A stretch of DNA of 7,575 nt from a bacterium (GTDB taxonomy: Bacteria; Patescibacteriota; Saccharimonadia; UBA4664): contig DAIDKY010000034.1 in NCBI GenBank assembly GCA_027449805.1, positions 310 to 7,884 of the forward strand, written 5' to 3'. The translations under genes and the position numbers were made by a program. Below are positions 1-5,852 of this stretch, one piece after another (positions within the stretch are counted from its first letter, which is position 1; every line of letters begins with the position of its first letter). The notes under the pieces were generated by a model. The model saw nothing but the letters and a program-made list of their open reading frames with translations. It searched no databases and was not told where the DNA came from.

Positions 1-438
1 CCGTCCGGCCCGTTCGCCATCCAGCTCGGTGCCGATGATCCGCCGCGTGGGATGCCGGAGGAGCGGACGCTGGTCCGCGTGGATCTCAGCAGGCCCGGTG
101 CCGTGGCCGGCCCCGACGATATCGGCTTCGATCCGGCCAAGATCATAACCGATCCGCGCATTACCGAGTACGACATGGGTTCGCTTACCGGCACACCGAT
201 GGGTCTGACCTCGGCGGAGATAATCGCCCCGGACGACGCCGAGGATATAAATGAGTTTCAGCACCGTGTTCTTGCCGCTATCCATGACTACTCCCGCCAG
301 TCAGGCAATACTCTACTCGTCTCGCATGCGGGTGTCAGTAAGGTTATCGAGGCGACCAAGCACCATCACCGGCCGCACATATTTCTAGATCTGGACGGCT
401 ACCCCCACGGCGAGGTTACGCCGATTGAGCTGGTCTAG
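1..438 (+). CDS. Histidine phosphatase family protein, C-terminal part (5' end outside window)
   Basis: The reading frame is open to the left edge, so the gene starts upstream; the ATG at 52 is internal to this frame and has no Shine-Dalgarno sequence. Seen: 145 residues with DPRITEYDMGSLTG (residues 51-64), the acid-containing loop after the alpha-helical insert of the phosphoglycerate-mutase/histidine-phosphatase fold, then LLVSHAG (105-111), carrying the second catalytic histidine (H109), and a final HGEVTPIEL that fits the family's closing strand. DLSRPGAVA (29-36) may be a degenerate version of the usual DLsRAxqTA segment. The nucleophilic RHG motif would lie further upstream, outside the window. 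Substrate cannot be told: the family covers sugar-phosphate, nucleotide and protein phosphatases and mutases. The first ~240 bases are clearly more GC-rich than the rest. The end overlaps the convergent gene by 23 nt. Family call fairly secure; specific function unknown. Confidence 0.7.
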   Translation, partial: PSGPFAIQLGADDPPRGMPEERTLVRVDLSRPGAVAGPDDIGFDPAKIITDPRITEYDMGSLTGTPMGLTSAEIIAPDDAEDINEFQHRVLAAIHDYSRQSGNTLLVSHAGVSKVIEATKHHHRPHIFLDLDGYPHGEVTPIELV

Positions 439-1237
439 CGTGAACTTGCGTAGCACGCTTTGACTCTCGAACGAACTCATCAATGCGCTTGCGCGCTTCT
501 GCAACCTCGGCTTCGGTAATATCGTCAAAATGCTCTTTTTCCAAGTCTTTTAACGGCTGCCACATCCGTTTGGCCTCCTTGTGGGTAAGGGTGGCGAACT
601 TGATCAGAATGATCATAAGCATCGTCAGGCCGGTACAGAGGATCGCCAGCATTACGGTAAAGAAAAGCGAGCTGTTTACAGGCGTCTGCATCGCAAAAAA
701 GAGCGTAATCGAGAATAAAACGAAGGCTACCAGCCATTCGTGGGAGTATACGCGCGTCGCAAAGAGATTGTTCATTGTGTCTCGATTAGCCTGCGTCTTG
801 GAGACTCTATCGTAGATTAGCGACATGACCTGAGCGTCATCGCCCTCCTCCTCCTTCTTCGTAAAGTAGAGGAGTTCGTCGTAATAAGGATTGTCAGCTC
901 GAACCCCTACATTGCCGATGACACTGTCTAGATAAACTTTTAGTCGGATCTTGAGCTGATGACGCCGTTTGTCGCCCAATAGGTGCGACTGGGTCAGGAT
1001 ATCGAGAATGGTAGTCTCCTCCTGCCGCGCGACAGTAATAAGATTAGCTACGCGGGTCTTCTGAGCGTTAAGCAGCGGTGCAAAGTAATAACCAAAGAGA
1101 AACGAGTTTACCGAAAACAGCGCCAGCTGACCTGGGGTTAGCTTCTGTTGATGAATAACCTCGAGGATCAAGAGGAAGAAAATCAGTAAGATCCAAGTGA
1201 TTATACTCATTCGGATCATCAGCAATCGTTTAAACAT
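416..1237 (-). CDS. Four-helix membrane protein, DUF4239-like (uncertain)
   Basis: 273 residues, not firmly recognised. Hydrophobic segments lie at about 9-28, 38-56, 167-185 and 189-213, so two membrane hairpins flank a central charged, mostly helical region of about 110 residues (60-166), followed by a charged helical tail (214-273) rich in Glu, Lys and Arg. This two-hairpin layout with a soluble middle resembles DUF4239/bestrophin-like membrane proteins of unknown function, but that assignment is a guess from architecture. The ATG at 1237 is preceded by GAGG (1243-1246) with a 5-nt spacer, which supports the start. A promoter-like TTGCTC-17-TATGAT lies just upstream, so the gene can be expressed apart from the operon behind it. 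It ends inside the convergent histidine-phosphatase gene (23-nt overlap of 3' ends). The preceding acidic helical protein might be a partner, by neighbourhood only. Confidence 0.75.
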   Translation of the reverse strand: MFKRLLMIRMSIITWILLIFFLLILEVIHQQKLTPGQLALFSVNSFLFGYYFAPLLNAQKTRVANLITVARQEETTILDILTQSHLLGDKRRHQLKIRLKVYLDSVIGNVGVRADNPYYDELLYFTKKEEEGDDAQVMSLIYDRVSKTQANRDTMNNLFATRVYSHEWLVAFVLFSITLFFAMQTPVNSSLFFTVMLAILCTGLTMLMIILIKFATLTHKEAKRMWQPLKDLEKEHFDDITEAEVAEARKRIDEFVRESKRATQVHARPAQSA

Positions 1238-1260
1238 AACGGCCTCGATTATTGGTGATA

Positions 1261-1289
1261 ATCATAAGCGAAATGGGCGTCTTGAGCAA
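1261..1289 (-). promoter_or_regulatory. Promoter for the four-helix membrane protein gene
   Basis: On the minus strand, TTGCTC (1284-1289) is followed by a 17-nt spacer and TATGAT (1261-1266), a 5/6 match to the sigma70 -10 box. The start site would fall near 1254, giving a leader of about 17 nt that contains the GAGG ribosome-binding site. A small hairpin (GATTAT 1247-1252 with ATAATC 1258-1263) overlaps the start region. Seen in sequence; activity is inferred. Confidence 0.55.
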
Positions 1290-1294
1290 ACCAA

Positions 1295-2065
1295 TCAGGA
1301 TCTAAGCAGTGCCATTTGGTCCAAAATGTCACGACTGCGGGATGTGTGAGAGACGAGATCTTGACCTCTCTCCTCACGGTTCGTTGCACTTCGTCGCAGT
1401 ATAACGTTAAGTTCTTCTTGTACGATTAATTCAACCTGCGGCCGGATCGGATGCGAGTAAGGAATCTGCTCAAAAGCGCTATTGGCAGCTTGGCGTAAAC
1501 CTCTTTCAGAATCGAGTATTTCATAATCCGCAGAGTTAACAGCCTCCGTACAATCTCGCATCATTGTATTGATACCGTCGACGGACGTTTGCGCCGCCAC
1601 TGCATCAGGACTTGATACTAATCCGTCCAACTCTCTGTCTAAGTCGGCGCTTCCCTGTTCGAGCGGGCCCACGCGACTACCCAGTTGCTGCTGCAATGAA
1701 GCAAGGTTATCGGCGTATCTATTCAGGGCGCCTGCAAGATACATAATCGCTTCCTGGCTCGTTTGATCTAGTTCACCAAGCTGGTAATTGAGACCCTGGA
1801 CCTTATCGTACATTTCCTGGATTTCACCGATAATACGTGTATCACCGGCATAGCCTTTGGCGACCTCGGCCATCTCACCGCAGCTCTCCCGTAAAGACTC
1901 TGCTAATGTACGCAGTTGTTCTTTAGCCTCGGCTGATTCTTTATCGTCGACCTCTTCCGCCTTAGCATCCGGTAGGAGCGACTCGAGTTCGGCAGTCTCA
2001 TCAGCCCGACGCTCCGCTTCGCCTTCACTAATTGTTGCTTCGTCGTCCGGTTCGTGGTCTGTCAT
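1295..2065 (-). CDS. Acidic, helical (coiled-coil-like) protein of unknown function
   Basis: 256 residues, not recognised. Residues 1-50 are strongly acidic and low in complexity (Asp/Glu/Ala), probably disordered. Residues about 45-65 and 80-135 are rich in Ala, Leu, Glu and Gln with helix- or coiled-coil-like spacing (for example the LASLQQQLGSRVGPLEQ stretch). The C-terminal third is charged and helical. There is no signal peptide or membrane segment, so it should be cytoplasmic. The ATG lies only 3 nt after the stop of the DUF1697 gene, so it is very likely co-transcribed and translationally coupled with it; the local Shine-Dalgarno is weak (TTTAGGCT just before the ATG). A protein with this make-up could be a structural or scaffold partner of the membrane protein encoded next, but nothing in the sequence proves it. 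Confidence 0.75.
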   Translation of the reverse strand: MTDHEPDDEATISEGEAERRADETAELESLLPDAKAEEVDDKESAEAKEQLRTLAESLRESCGEMAEVAKGYAGDTRIIGEIQEMYDKVQGLNYQLGELDQTSQEAIMYLAGALNRYADNLASLQQQLGSRVGPLEQGSADLDRELDGLVSSPDAVAAQTSVDGINTMMRDCTEAVNSADYEILDSERGLRQAANSAFEQIPYSHPIRPQVELIVQEELNVILRRSATNREERGQDLVSHTSRSRDILDQMALLRS

Positions 2066-2068
2066 AGC

Positions 2069-2596
2069 CTAAATACTAGCATAAATGATCTTTTGCAGGG
2101 TATTTATATTCCGGTTCGTGTGGAAGTTCTTATACTTTGGTTTGGTGAGGAACTTGGCAAACTCACTCTTTAGCGTCATTCCCTTAGGCACACGCCAATA
2201 GAGCACGCCGTTGCTCGCCTGAACCTGTTCGATCGATACATTAATCCCAACTGCGTCTGCTGCAAGATCACGCTCGAGGCCGTTATCGCAGAAAATAACG
2301 TAATCCTGATGTTCGCCGTCGTTCTCGCCAAAGGGATAGGCGTCGATTACCGCCTTTACGGAGTCGATGCTTCTAACTTGAAGCTTAGCCGGATAAGCAA
2401 AACTCTCGGTCAGCTTCGCCGCCAACTCCGAGGTCAGCTCCACCTCAGACTTATCACTATCAAAGACAATATTGCCGCTCTGTAGGATAGTGCTTACGTT
2501 TGAATAATTAAGTGATTCAAAAACCGCTTTTAGGTCTGCCATTTTAACGATGCGCCCGCCGACATTGATGCCTCGCAGCAGAGCGACGTACTTCAT
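2069..2596 (-). CDS. DUF1697 family protein
   Basis: 175 residues, the usual full length for this family. The N-terminus YVALLRGINVGG followed by MADLK and the segment TILQSGNIVFDS (residues 36-47) are the hallmark blocks of DUF1697: a first beta-strand with a conserved RGINVGG turn, then the YxQSGNxxF-type strand. The C-terminal HTNRNINTLQKI corresponds to the TTRNWNTxxKL block that closes the family. DUF1697 proteins are widespread small cytoplasmic proteins of unknown biochemical role. The start ATG overlaps the stop of the upstream PAP2 gene as ATGA (2593-2596), a classic translational-coupling arrangement, so start and operon membership are secure. Only 3 nt separate its stop from the next gene. 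Family assignment is confident; function is unknown. Confidence 0.92.
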   Translation of the reverse strand: MKYVALLRGINVGGRIVKMADLKAVFESLNYSNVSTILQSGNIVFDSDKSEVELTSELAAKLTESFAYPAKLQVRSIDSVKAVIDAYPFGENDGEHQDYVIFCDNGLERDLAADAVGINVSIEQVQASNGVLYWRVPKGMTLKSEFAKFLTKPKYKNFHTNRNINTLQKIIYASI

Positions 2597-3174
2597 CGCT
2601 TGCGCTTACGCTCAACGAAGTCGATGAGCAGCATCGACAGCCAGACGCCAAAGGCGGCAATGATTACTCCACCGACGACGTCCTGCGTATGGTGTACCCC
2701 GGCAAGAACGCGGGCGATACAGATCACCAATGATACCGCCAACAGAGCATAGCCAACCTTGCGGTTAAATTTCAAAACGATAAAAGCGATCATAGCCGAA
2801 AAAGCGCTATGGTCCGAGGGGAACCCGTTATCGGTCGAGCCATGGACGAGCGGCTTAATGCCGTCGCGGATAAACGGACGCGGATCCTGGTGGACGGTCG
2901 TTGCGATCTTTACCAATAAAGCCGTGATGATCGAGCTCACCACAACGAGCACTACTAGTTGGATACGTTTAGCTTTCTTGAGCCGAAGAAAGACAACGGC
3001 CAGAATAATCGGCGGAAGAAAAACGAGATAGCTAGCAAGAAAGGCGATTATGGCGTTCATGTTCTTTGAGTATAGCAAAGCGTACTGATCAGCAATAGAT
3101 AAATCTAGCTGCGCTTCTTCGCCTCCGCATACACCGCCGATCGATGTTGAATCCAACTGAATGTTATCAATCAC
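2593..3174 (-). CDS. PAP2-family membrane phosphatase (undecaprenyl-diphosphatase-like)
   Basis: An integral membrane phosphatase; the closest functional type is the BcrC/UppP2 class, which dephosphorylates undecaprenyl pyrophosphate to recycle the cell-wall lipid carrier. Seen: the three phosphatase signature blocks in order, DPRPF (residues 97-101), PSDHS (119-123, with the acid/base histidine 122) and RVLAGVHHTQD (155-165, with nucleophile H161 and D165). Hydrophobic helices lie at about 39-63, 72-95, 120-135, 139-158 and 165-185, with a basic tail ERKRKR. The lysine of the first motif is not in its canonical place (K89 rather than seven residues before the Arg), as in some BcrC-like members. 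Start is uncertain: GTG at 3174 is preceded by GGGGG (3182-3186, spacer 7); a later ATG at 3060 (residue 39) lacks any Shine-Dalgarno and would cut the preceding N-terminal helix. Lies 37 nt behind the DUF218-like gene and overlaps DUF1697 by 4 nt. Confidence 0.9.
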   Translation of the reverse strand: MIDNIQLDSTSIGGVCGGEEAQLDLSIADQYALLYSKNMNAIIAFLASYLVFLPPIILAVVFLRLKKAKRIQLVVLVVVSSIITALLVKIATTVHQDPRPFIRDGIKPLVHGSTDNGFPSDHSAFSAMIAFIVLKFNRKVGYALLAVSLVICIARVLAGVHHTQDVVGGVIIAAFGVWLSMLLIDFVERKRKR

Positions 3175-3211
3175 AATAGTGCCCCCGATTACTCGGAGGC
3201 AGATGGCCTTG

Positions 3212-3733
3212 TTATATCCAGTATTTCAGCCGGAAGTAAATGACGACGAGCGGCTCGCGAAGACGCCAGAGCCAACGCCAGCGAGTCCGCTTTTGGTCCG
3301 ATGTCGGATCGAAGCCGATAACGTGCAGGCCTGGTGGTACGATCGGGTATATCCCCAACTTCCTGACAACGGCGGCACAACGTGCCACTTCGTATGGATG
3401 AGCTACCACGATTGGTCGAACGAAGCCTTCTCGCTTCATCATCTTGATGGCCAGACCCATAACATCATGCGCGTTATGGTTGGGGCCTAGATTGCCAAGT
3501 CTCGACATACGAGGAAAGGATTCGCCGCACAGGCGCAGATAAGCGTTTGCCAGGATCTCCGGAAAGATCAATGGCAGACCCATGTCGAGGGCGTATCGCA
3601 TCATCTGCTCGTTACTGCGACCGTTACCAAAGGCATCCATAATGACGCAATCAGCCTGGTCTAGAGACTCTGTCAGGGCCGTCCGGTAGTTACCCGTCAG
3701 CCCTGCGTATATCAAATACGCTAACTGACGCAT
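3212..3733 (-). CDS. DUF218 (YdcF/ElyC/SanA-like) family protein
   Basis: 173 residues from the chosen ATG. The order of blocks fits DUF218: ADCVIMDAFGNGRSNEQ (residues 27-43) for the first strand and glycine loop, an NHNAHD segment (85-90) in place of the usual sxnTxeN motif, VRPIVVAHPYEVARCAAVVRKLG (split as VRPIVVAHP 105-113 and YEVARCAAVVRKLG 114-127), the strand plus helix of the lVTsxxHxxRa block, and a terminal REPLVVIYFRLK (159-170) that matches the family's closing helix. DUF218 proteins act in envelope processes (SanA, ElyC), but the biochemical reaction is not settled. No signal peptide or membrane anchor is seen, so this one looks soluble. The ATG at 3733 is preceded by GGAG with a 6-nt spacer (3740-3743) and is preferred over a TTG at 3745 that overlaps this site. 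It heads the minus-strand operon with PAP2 next. Confidence 0.72.
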   Translation of the reverse strand: MRQLAYLIYAGLTGNYRTALTESLDQADCVIMDAFGNGRSNEQMMRYALDMGLPLIFPEILANAYLRLCGESFPRMSRLGNLGPNHNAHDVMGLAIKMMKREGFVRPIVVAHPYEVARCAAVVRKLGIYPIVPPGLHVIGFDPTSDQKRTRWRWLWRLREPLVVIYFRLKYWI

Positions 3734-3788
3734 AACCGACTCCAAGGTTCATTCAGGGTTGCTGCCCTGCCAGTTCATTGACAGTTAT

Positions 3789-3816
3789 ATGATACAATAA
3801 AGCCATGATTAAGCAA
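3789..3816 (-). promoter_or_regulatory. Promoter for the DUF218-PAP2-DUF1697 operon
   Basis: On the minus strand TTGCTT (3811-3816), 16 nt, then TATCAT (3789-3794, 5/6 match to the -10 consensus). The start site would be near 3782, giving a leader of about 48 nt with GGAG before the ATG at 3733. The leader can form a small hairpin (CAGGG 3754-3758 with CCCTG 3765-3769). The -35 half is weak. It overlaps the promoter of the divergent gene. Confidence 0.4.
3790..3798 (+). promoter_or_regulatory. Extended -10 promoter of the YdeI-like gene, leaderless
   Basis: TGATACAAT (3790-3798) is an extended -10 element (TGn followed by TACAAT, 5/6). It ends 6 nt before the ATG at 3805, so transcription should begin at or next to the A of the start codon. 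No Shine-Dalgarno is present, consistent with a leaderless mRNA. There is no good -35 box at 17 nt; the extended -10 may compensate. Confidence 0.55.
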
Positions 3817-4116
3817 GCCATCGCAACCGGTGTTGTCCACGAAGTCCCGGAAGACCTCTACGAGGCTCTGGTCGCGGACCCGGCCGCCCTCGCCAAGTGG
3901 GAAGACATCACTCCCCTCGCCCGTAATGAGTGGATATGCTGGACTATTACCACCAAAAAGCCCGAGACGCGAGCCAACCACGTCCGCCGCGTCGTCTCAG
4001 AGTTAAAAGAAGGCATACGCCGCCCTTGCTGCTGGATTGGATGCATTCACCGTACCGATAAGGCGATAAGCCCGTCAGTTAAAGGAATACTCGAAAAACG
4101 ATCAAAGATAAAATAA
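3805..4116 (+). CDS. Short YdeI/OmpD-associated family protein
   Basis: 103 residues, corresponding to the C-terminal YdeI/OmpD-associated domain (Pfam PF13376) without the N-terminal part of longer members. Seen: VPEDLYEALVADPAALAKWEDITPLAR (in two parts, VPEDLYEALVADP 14-26 and AALAKWEDITPLAR 27-40), which is the typical 'dl..aLa.dpaa...fe.l.ps.r' opening; then EWICWTITTKKPETRANHVRR (EWICW 42-46, KKPETRANHVRR 51-62), the 'yv.wI..Ak.peTRa.Ri.k' helix; then PCCWIGCIHR (74-83), a Cys/His-rich tail (C75, C76, C80, H82) found in some members. Family members have been linked to bacteriocin protection and peptide or envelope stress resistance, but the molecular action is unknown. Soluble, cytoplasmic. 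Leaderless start judged from the -10 position. It is divergent from the DUF218 operon and 57 nt ahead of the SGNH hydrolase, which has its own -10. Confidence 0.88.
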   Translation: MIKQAIATGVVHEVPEDLYEALVADPAALAKWEDITPLARNEWICWTITTKKPETRANHVRRVVSELKEGIRRPCCWIGCIHRTDKAISPSVKGILEKRSKIK

Positions 4117-4161
4117 AGTCGGTGTAACGGACTAAATGATGCCTTCAAACGCGCCGGGTAG

Positions 4162-4167
4162 TACACT
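4162..4167 (+). promoter_or_regulatory. -10 element of the SGNH hydrolase gene, leaderless
   Basis: TACACT (4162-4167) ends exactly 6 nt before the ATG at 4174, the same geometry as the -10 of the preceding gene, and there is no Shine-Dalgarno sequence. Transcription is therefore expected to start at the ATG. No convincing -35 box is visible. Confidence 0.45.
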
Positions 4168-4173
4168 GATGAC

Positions 4174-5025
4174 ATGCGTAAATCATTTTACATCGTACCA
4201 CTAGCCATTGTTGCCCTTGTTGCTATCTCTGTTTATGGCTGGAATTATGGCTTAAAGAAGGTTCACAAGCCACAGACCGCTAACAGCAAAGGAACTTATA
4301 TTGTCTCGCTTGGGGATTCGGTCGCGGCCGGGGATGGCCTGAGCCAGGTCGGCAGCGCTGGGCAAGGTGCAATTTGTGGTTTATCTGATTCGGCCTATCC
4401 CGTGCTGGTGGCACAAAATTTAAACGCCGACCTTAAACAGTTTGCCTGTAGCGGCGCCGGGGTAACAAACGGGCTCCTTGCATCGCAGAATGTTAACGGA
4501 AAGGAATTACCGGCACAGTTGGCGGCTGCAAATATGTTCATCACCGGTAGCGATGTGCTGATTACGATCGGTGCTAACGATGTTGGTTGGGATGGCATGC
4601 TAATACGCTGCGCCCATTCAAATTGTCAGAGCGCAGCCGATCTGGCCAGCTATCATGCATCACTGGCTCAACTGCAAACAAATTTGAATGCTGCCTTGGC
4701 GCAGATCCAGGCTGCGGGACCAGCCAAGATCATCATCAACGACTACTACTCTCTCCTCGACAACAATGCTTCATGTTTTGTCAGTTATGGAATTACTCCG
4801 GACAAAGTTGCGTGGGTTAACGCCCGCGAGGCGGAACTAAATGACGTCATCAACACGGCCGCGAGGCAGGTGAATGCCGTTGCGGTGCCAATAGATTTTA
4901 ATGGCAACCTGCTGTGCAATGCGAACCCATGGATACAGGGACTCACAGATGCTTCGCCATTGCATCCGACGCAGGCAGGTCAACAACAGATAGCGACCGA
5001 AGACGAACAAGCGCTATCCCGCTAA
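4174..5025 (+). CDS. Secreted or membrane-anchored SGNH hydrolase (SEST-like esterase/lipase)
   Basis: 283 residues. A hydrophobic segment at about 6-21 with a short basic N-terminus acts as signal peptide or signal anchor, so the enzyme sits outside the membrane. The four SGNH blocks are all present: GDSVAAGDG (47-55, nucleophile S49), the block II glycine in CSGAG (92-96), GANDVGW (133-139, N135) and SPLHPTQAG (261-269, catalytic H264; D259 nearby). Six cysteines at 68/92, 146/151 and 201/248 have almost the spacing of the three disulfides of Streptomyces lipases/esterases of the SEST-like subfamily, which argues for an oxidised extracellular fold. Such enzymes hydrolyse ester bonds of lipids or acylated polysaccharides; the substrate here is unknown. 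Transcribed from its own leaderless promoter; no U-tract terminator follows on this strand. Confidence 0.93.
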   Translation: MRKSFYIVPLAIVALVAISVYGWNYGLKKVHKPQTANSKGTYIVSLGDSVAAGDGLSQVGSAGQGAICGLSDSAYPVLVAQNLNADLKQFACSGAGVTNGLLASQNVNGKELPAQLAAANMFITGSDVLITIGANDVGWDGMLIRCAHSNCQSAADLASYHASLAQLQTNLNAALAQIQAAGPAKIIINDYYSLLDNNASCFVSYGITPDKVAWVNAREAELNDVINTAARQVNAVAVPIDFNGNLLCNANPWIQGLTDASPLHPTQAGQQQIATEDEQALSR

Positions 5026-5073
5026 TTTGTTATCGTGTATTTACCTGGATTCTAACTTATGGGTTATGATTAC

Positions 5074-5093
5074 AAAAAGACCCTTTCGGGTCT
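5074..5093 (-). terminator. Rho-independent terminator for the minus-strand gene at 5233-5769
   Basis: Read on the minus strand: AGACCC, loop GAAA, GGGTCT, then a run of T (TTTTT including the last stem base). This is a 6-bp stem with a GNRA tetraloop and a U-tract. On the plus strand the stem is followed by CTCGATA, with no U-tract, so it works mainly for minus-strand transcripts. Confidence 0.75.
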
Positions 5094-5097
5094 CTCG

Positions 5098-5142
5098 ATA
5101 ACTGCTTGGCTCCGAGTCGTGTCGGATGTTAGAACCCTAGTC
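5098..5142 (-). repeat. Imperfect ~40-bp direct repeat, copy A
   Basis: Aligns with copy B at 5853-5888: ATAACTGCTTGGCT against ATAATTGCTTGGCT (13/14), then a 9-nt insertion in copy A (5112-5120), then GTCGGATGTTAGAA against GTCCGAAGTTAGAA (12/14), then a weaker 8-nt tail (5/8). Copy A can fold a small hairpin (TCCGA 5111-5115 with TCGGA 5122-5126). It lies beyond the 3' end of the gene at 5233-5769, directly upstream of that gene's terminator in transcription order. Same orientation as copy B. Confidence 0.6.
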
Positions 5143-5172
5143 ACCAACAGTCAAACTTAAAACTTCAATATG

Positions 5173-5194
5173 TTGAGGTCTTGAGTTTGAGGTC
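5173..5194. repeat. Short direct repeat TTGAGGTC
   Basis: TTGAGGTC occurs at 5173-5180 and 5187-5194 with TTGAGT between them (three TTGAG units in 22 nt). A further 7-bp inverted repeat, TCAAACT 5151-5157 with AGTTTGA 5184-5190, encloses the first unit. The segment abuts the long hairpin that begins at 5192. Role unknown. Confidence 0.4.
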
Positions 5195-5221
5195 GTTTCT
5201 GCAAATCAACGCAGAAACGAC
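5192..5221. repeat. 11-bp perfect inverted repeat, 8-nt loop
   Basis: GTCGTTTCTGC (5192-5202) and GCAGAAACGAC (5211-5221) are perfectly complementary around the loop AAATCAAC. The repeat begins 11 nt past the stop of the minus-strand gene at 5233. Neither strand has a U-tract after it, so it is not a standard intrinsic terminator; the standard one lies about 115 nt further on. It could be an RNA stability hairpin, a protein-binding site or a recombination site. Confidence 0.75.
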
Positions 5222-5232
5222 AGGGTTAGAGA

Positions 5233-5769
5233 TCATCTTGCTCGCATAGTTGCAATCAGCTCGTCAAAGGTCATGTACGGTACAATGTCACCAACTCCCC
5301 CTGTAAGCTCACTTGCAAGCCGATCGACTACTGGATCTGTTGGCCTACGTGTTAGCTGCATCATGGCCTGCCGTTCGATCTCCTCTTTCTCGACAGCTTC
5401 ATCTAGCCTTGCGCGCGTTATAATCGCGCCGTAAAGAAGATCGATAATCATGTCGCAAGGTACGAAGGCACCTGAGATGATTGAGCCAAAGACAGTGTCA
5501 AATGAAGCCGGGTATGGCATCGCGTATTCATTCAGGCCCCATAGCTCATGTATGGCTTGGAAGATCGTTTCCTCAGCTTGCCTCTCGCACACTTCTATTG
5601 CAGCGTCACTAAGATCTTGCACCACAAAATGGTTCGGGCTCTGCTCCTTACTGACTTCGCGCCAAAACACCTGACGCGCTTCTTCGGCCAGCTGGTCGAG
5701 TGTAGGTGCAACGCCTGGCTCAAGAGCCTCACGAAGGACAGGAGGCCATCCACTCATATCTCGTATCAC
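5233..5769 (-). CDS. Soluble protein of unknown function, flanked by imperfect direct repeats
   Basis: 178 residues, not recognised. Composition is acidic and helical, with no signal peptide and no clear membrane segment; a moderately hydrophobic stretch (about 91-114, containing FGSIISGAFVPCDMIIDLLYG) is probably a buried core. It has two cysteines (60 and 104) and no obvious catalytic motif. Start: GTG at 5769, preceded by a full AGGAGG (5774-5779) with a short 4-nt spacer; the ATG four codons later would be 16 nt from it. A strong promoter (TTGACC-17-TATTGT) gives a leader of about 35 nt, so the gene is expressed on its own, not from the gene behind it. A GNRA-loop terminator at 5074-5093 ends the unit. 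The ~40-bp repeat copies A and B lie on either side, so the whole transcription unit looks like a separate cassette. Confidence 0.72.
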   Translation of the reverse strand: MIRDMSGWPPVLREALEPGVAPTLDQLAEEARQVFWREVSKEQSPNHFVVQDLSDAAIEVCERQAEETIFQAIHELWGLNEYAMPYPASFDTVFGSIISGAFVPCDMIIDLLYGAIITRARLDEAVEKEEIERQAMMQLTRRPTDPVVDRLASELTGGVGDIVPYMTFDELIATMRAR

Positions 5770-5809
5770 AATTCCTCCTAGGACGGGAGTGTTTCAATGA
5801 ACGTAGCAT

Positions 5810-5838
5810 ACAATACCATCATGATGCAGATTGGTCAA
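5810..5838 (-). promoter_or_regulatory. Promoter of the gene at 5233-5769, with palindrome in the spacer
   Basis: On the minus strand TTGACC (5833-5838, 5/6 to -35 consensus), 17-nt spacer, TATTGT (5810-5815, 4/6 to -10). The spacer holds the perfect 10-bp palindrome CATCATGATG (5817-5826), placed where an operator would block RNA polymerase. The predicted start site is near 5803, followed by a leader carrying AGGAGG. Confidence 0.65.
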
Positions 5839-5852
5839 TATGGCTCTGCCTA

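Noticed and set aside
483..815. Plus-strand open frame of 110 codons
   Set aside because: Lies wholly antisense to the four-helix membrane protein gene and reads as its shadow.
3161..3490. Plus-strand open frame of 109 codons
   Set aside because: It is antisense to the DUF218-like and PAP2 genes, which have recognisable motifs; it has no family resemblance or ribosome site.
3778..3783. Perfect TTGACA -35 box ahead of the YdeI-like gene
   Set aside because: Only 9 nt from the TACAAT -10 box and no other -10 at 16-18 nt, so it cannot act as a normal -35 with the visible -10.
5100..5150. tRNA-like fragment (GTTAGAACCC followed by ACCA-like bases)
   Set aside because: No acceptor, anticodon or D-arm pairing could be drawn; the short T-arm resemblance is not enough.
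5173..5221. CRISPR-like or tandem repeat array
   Set aside because: Only two 8-nt units and one inverted repeat; no regularly spaced repeats or spacers and no cas genes.
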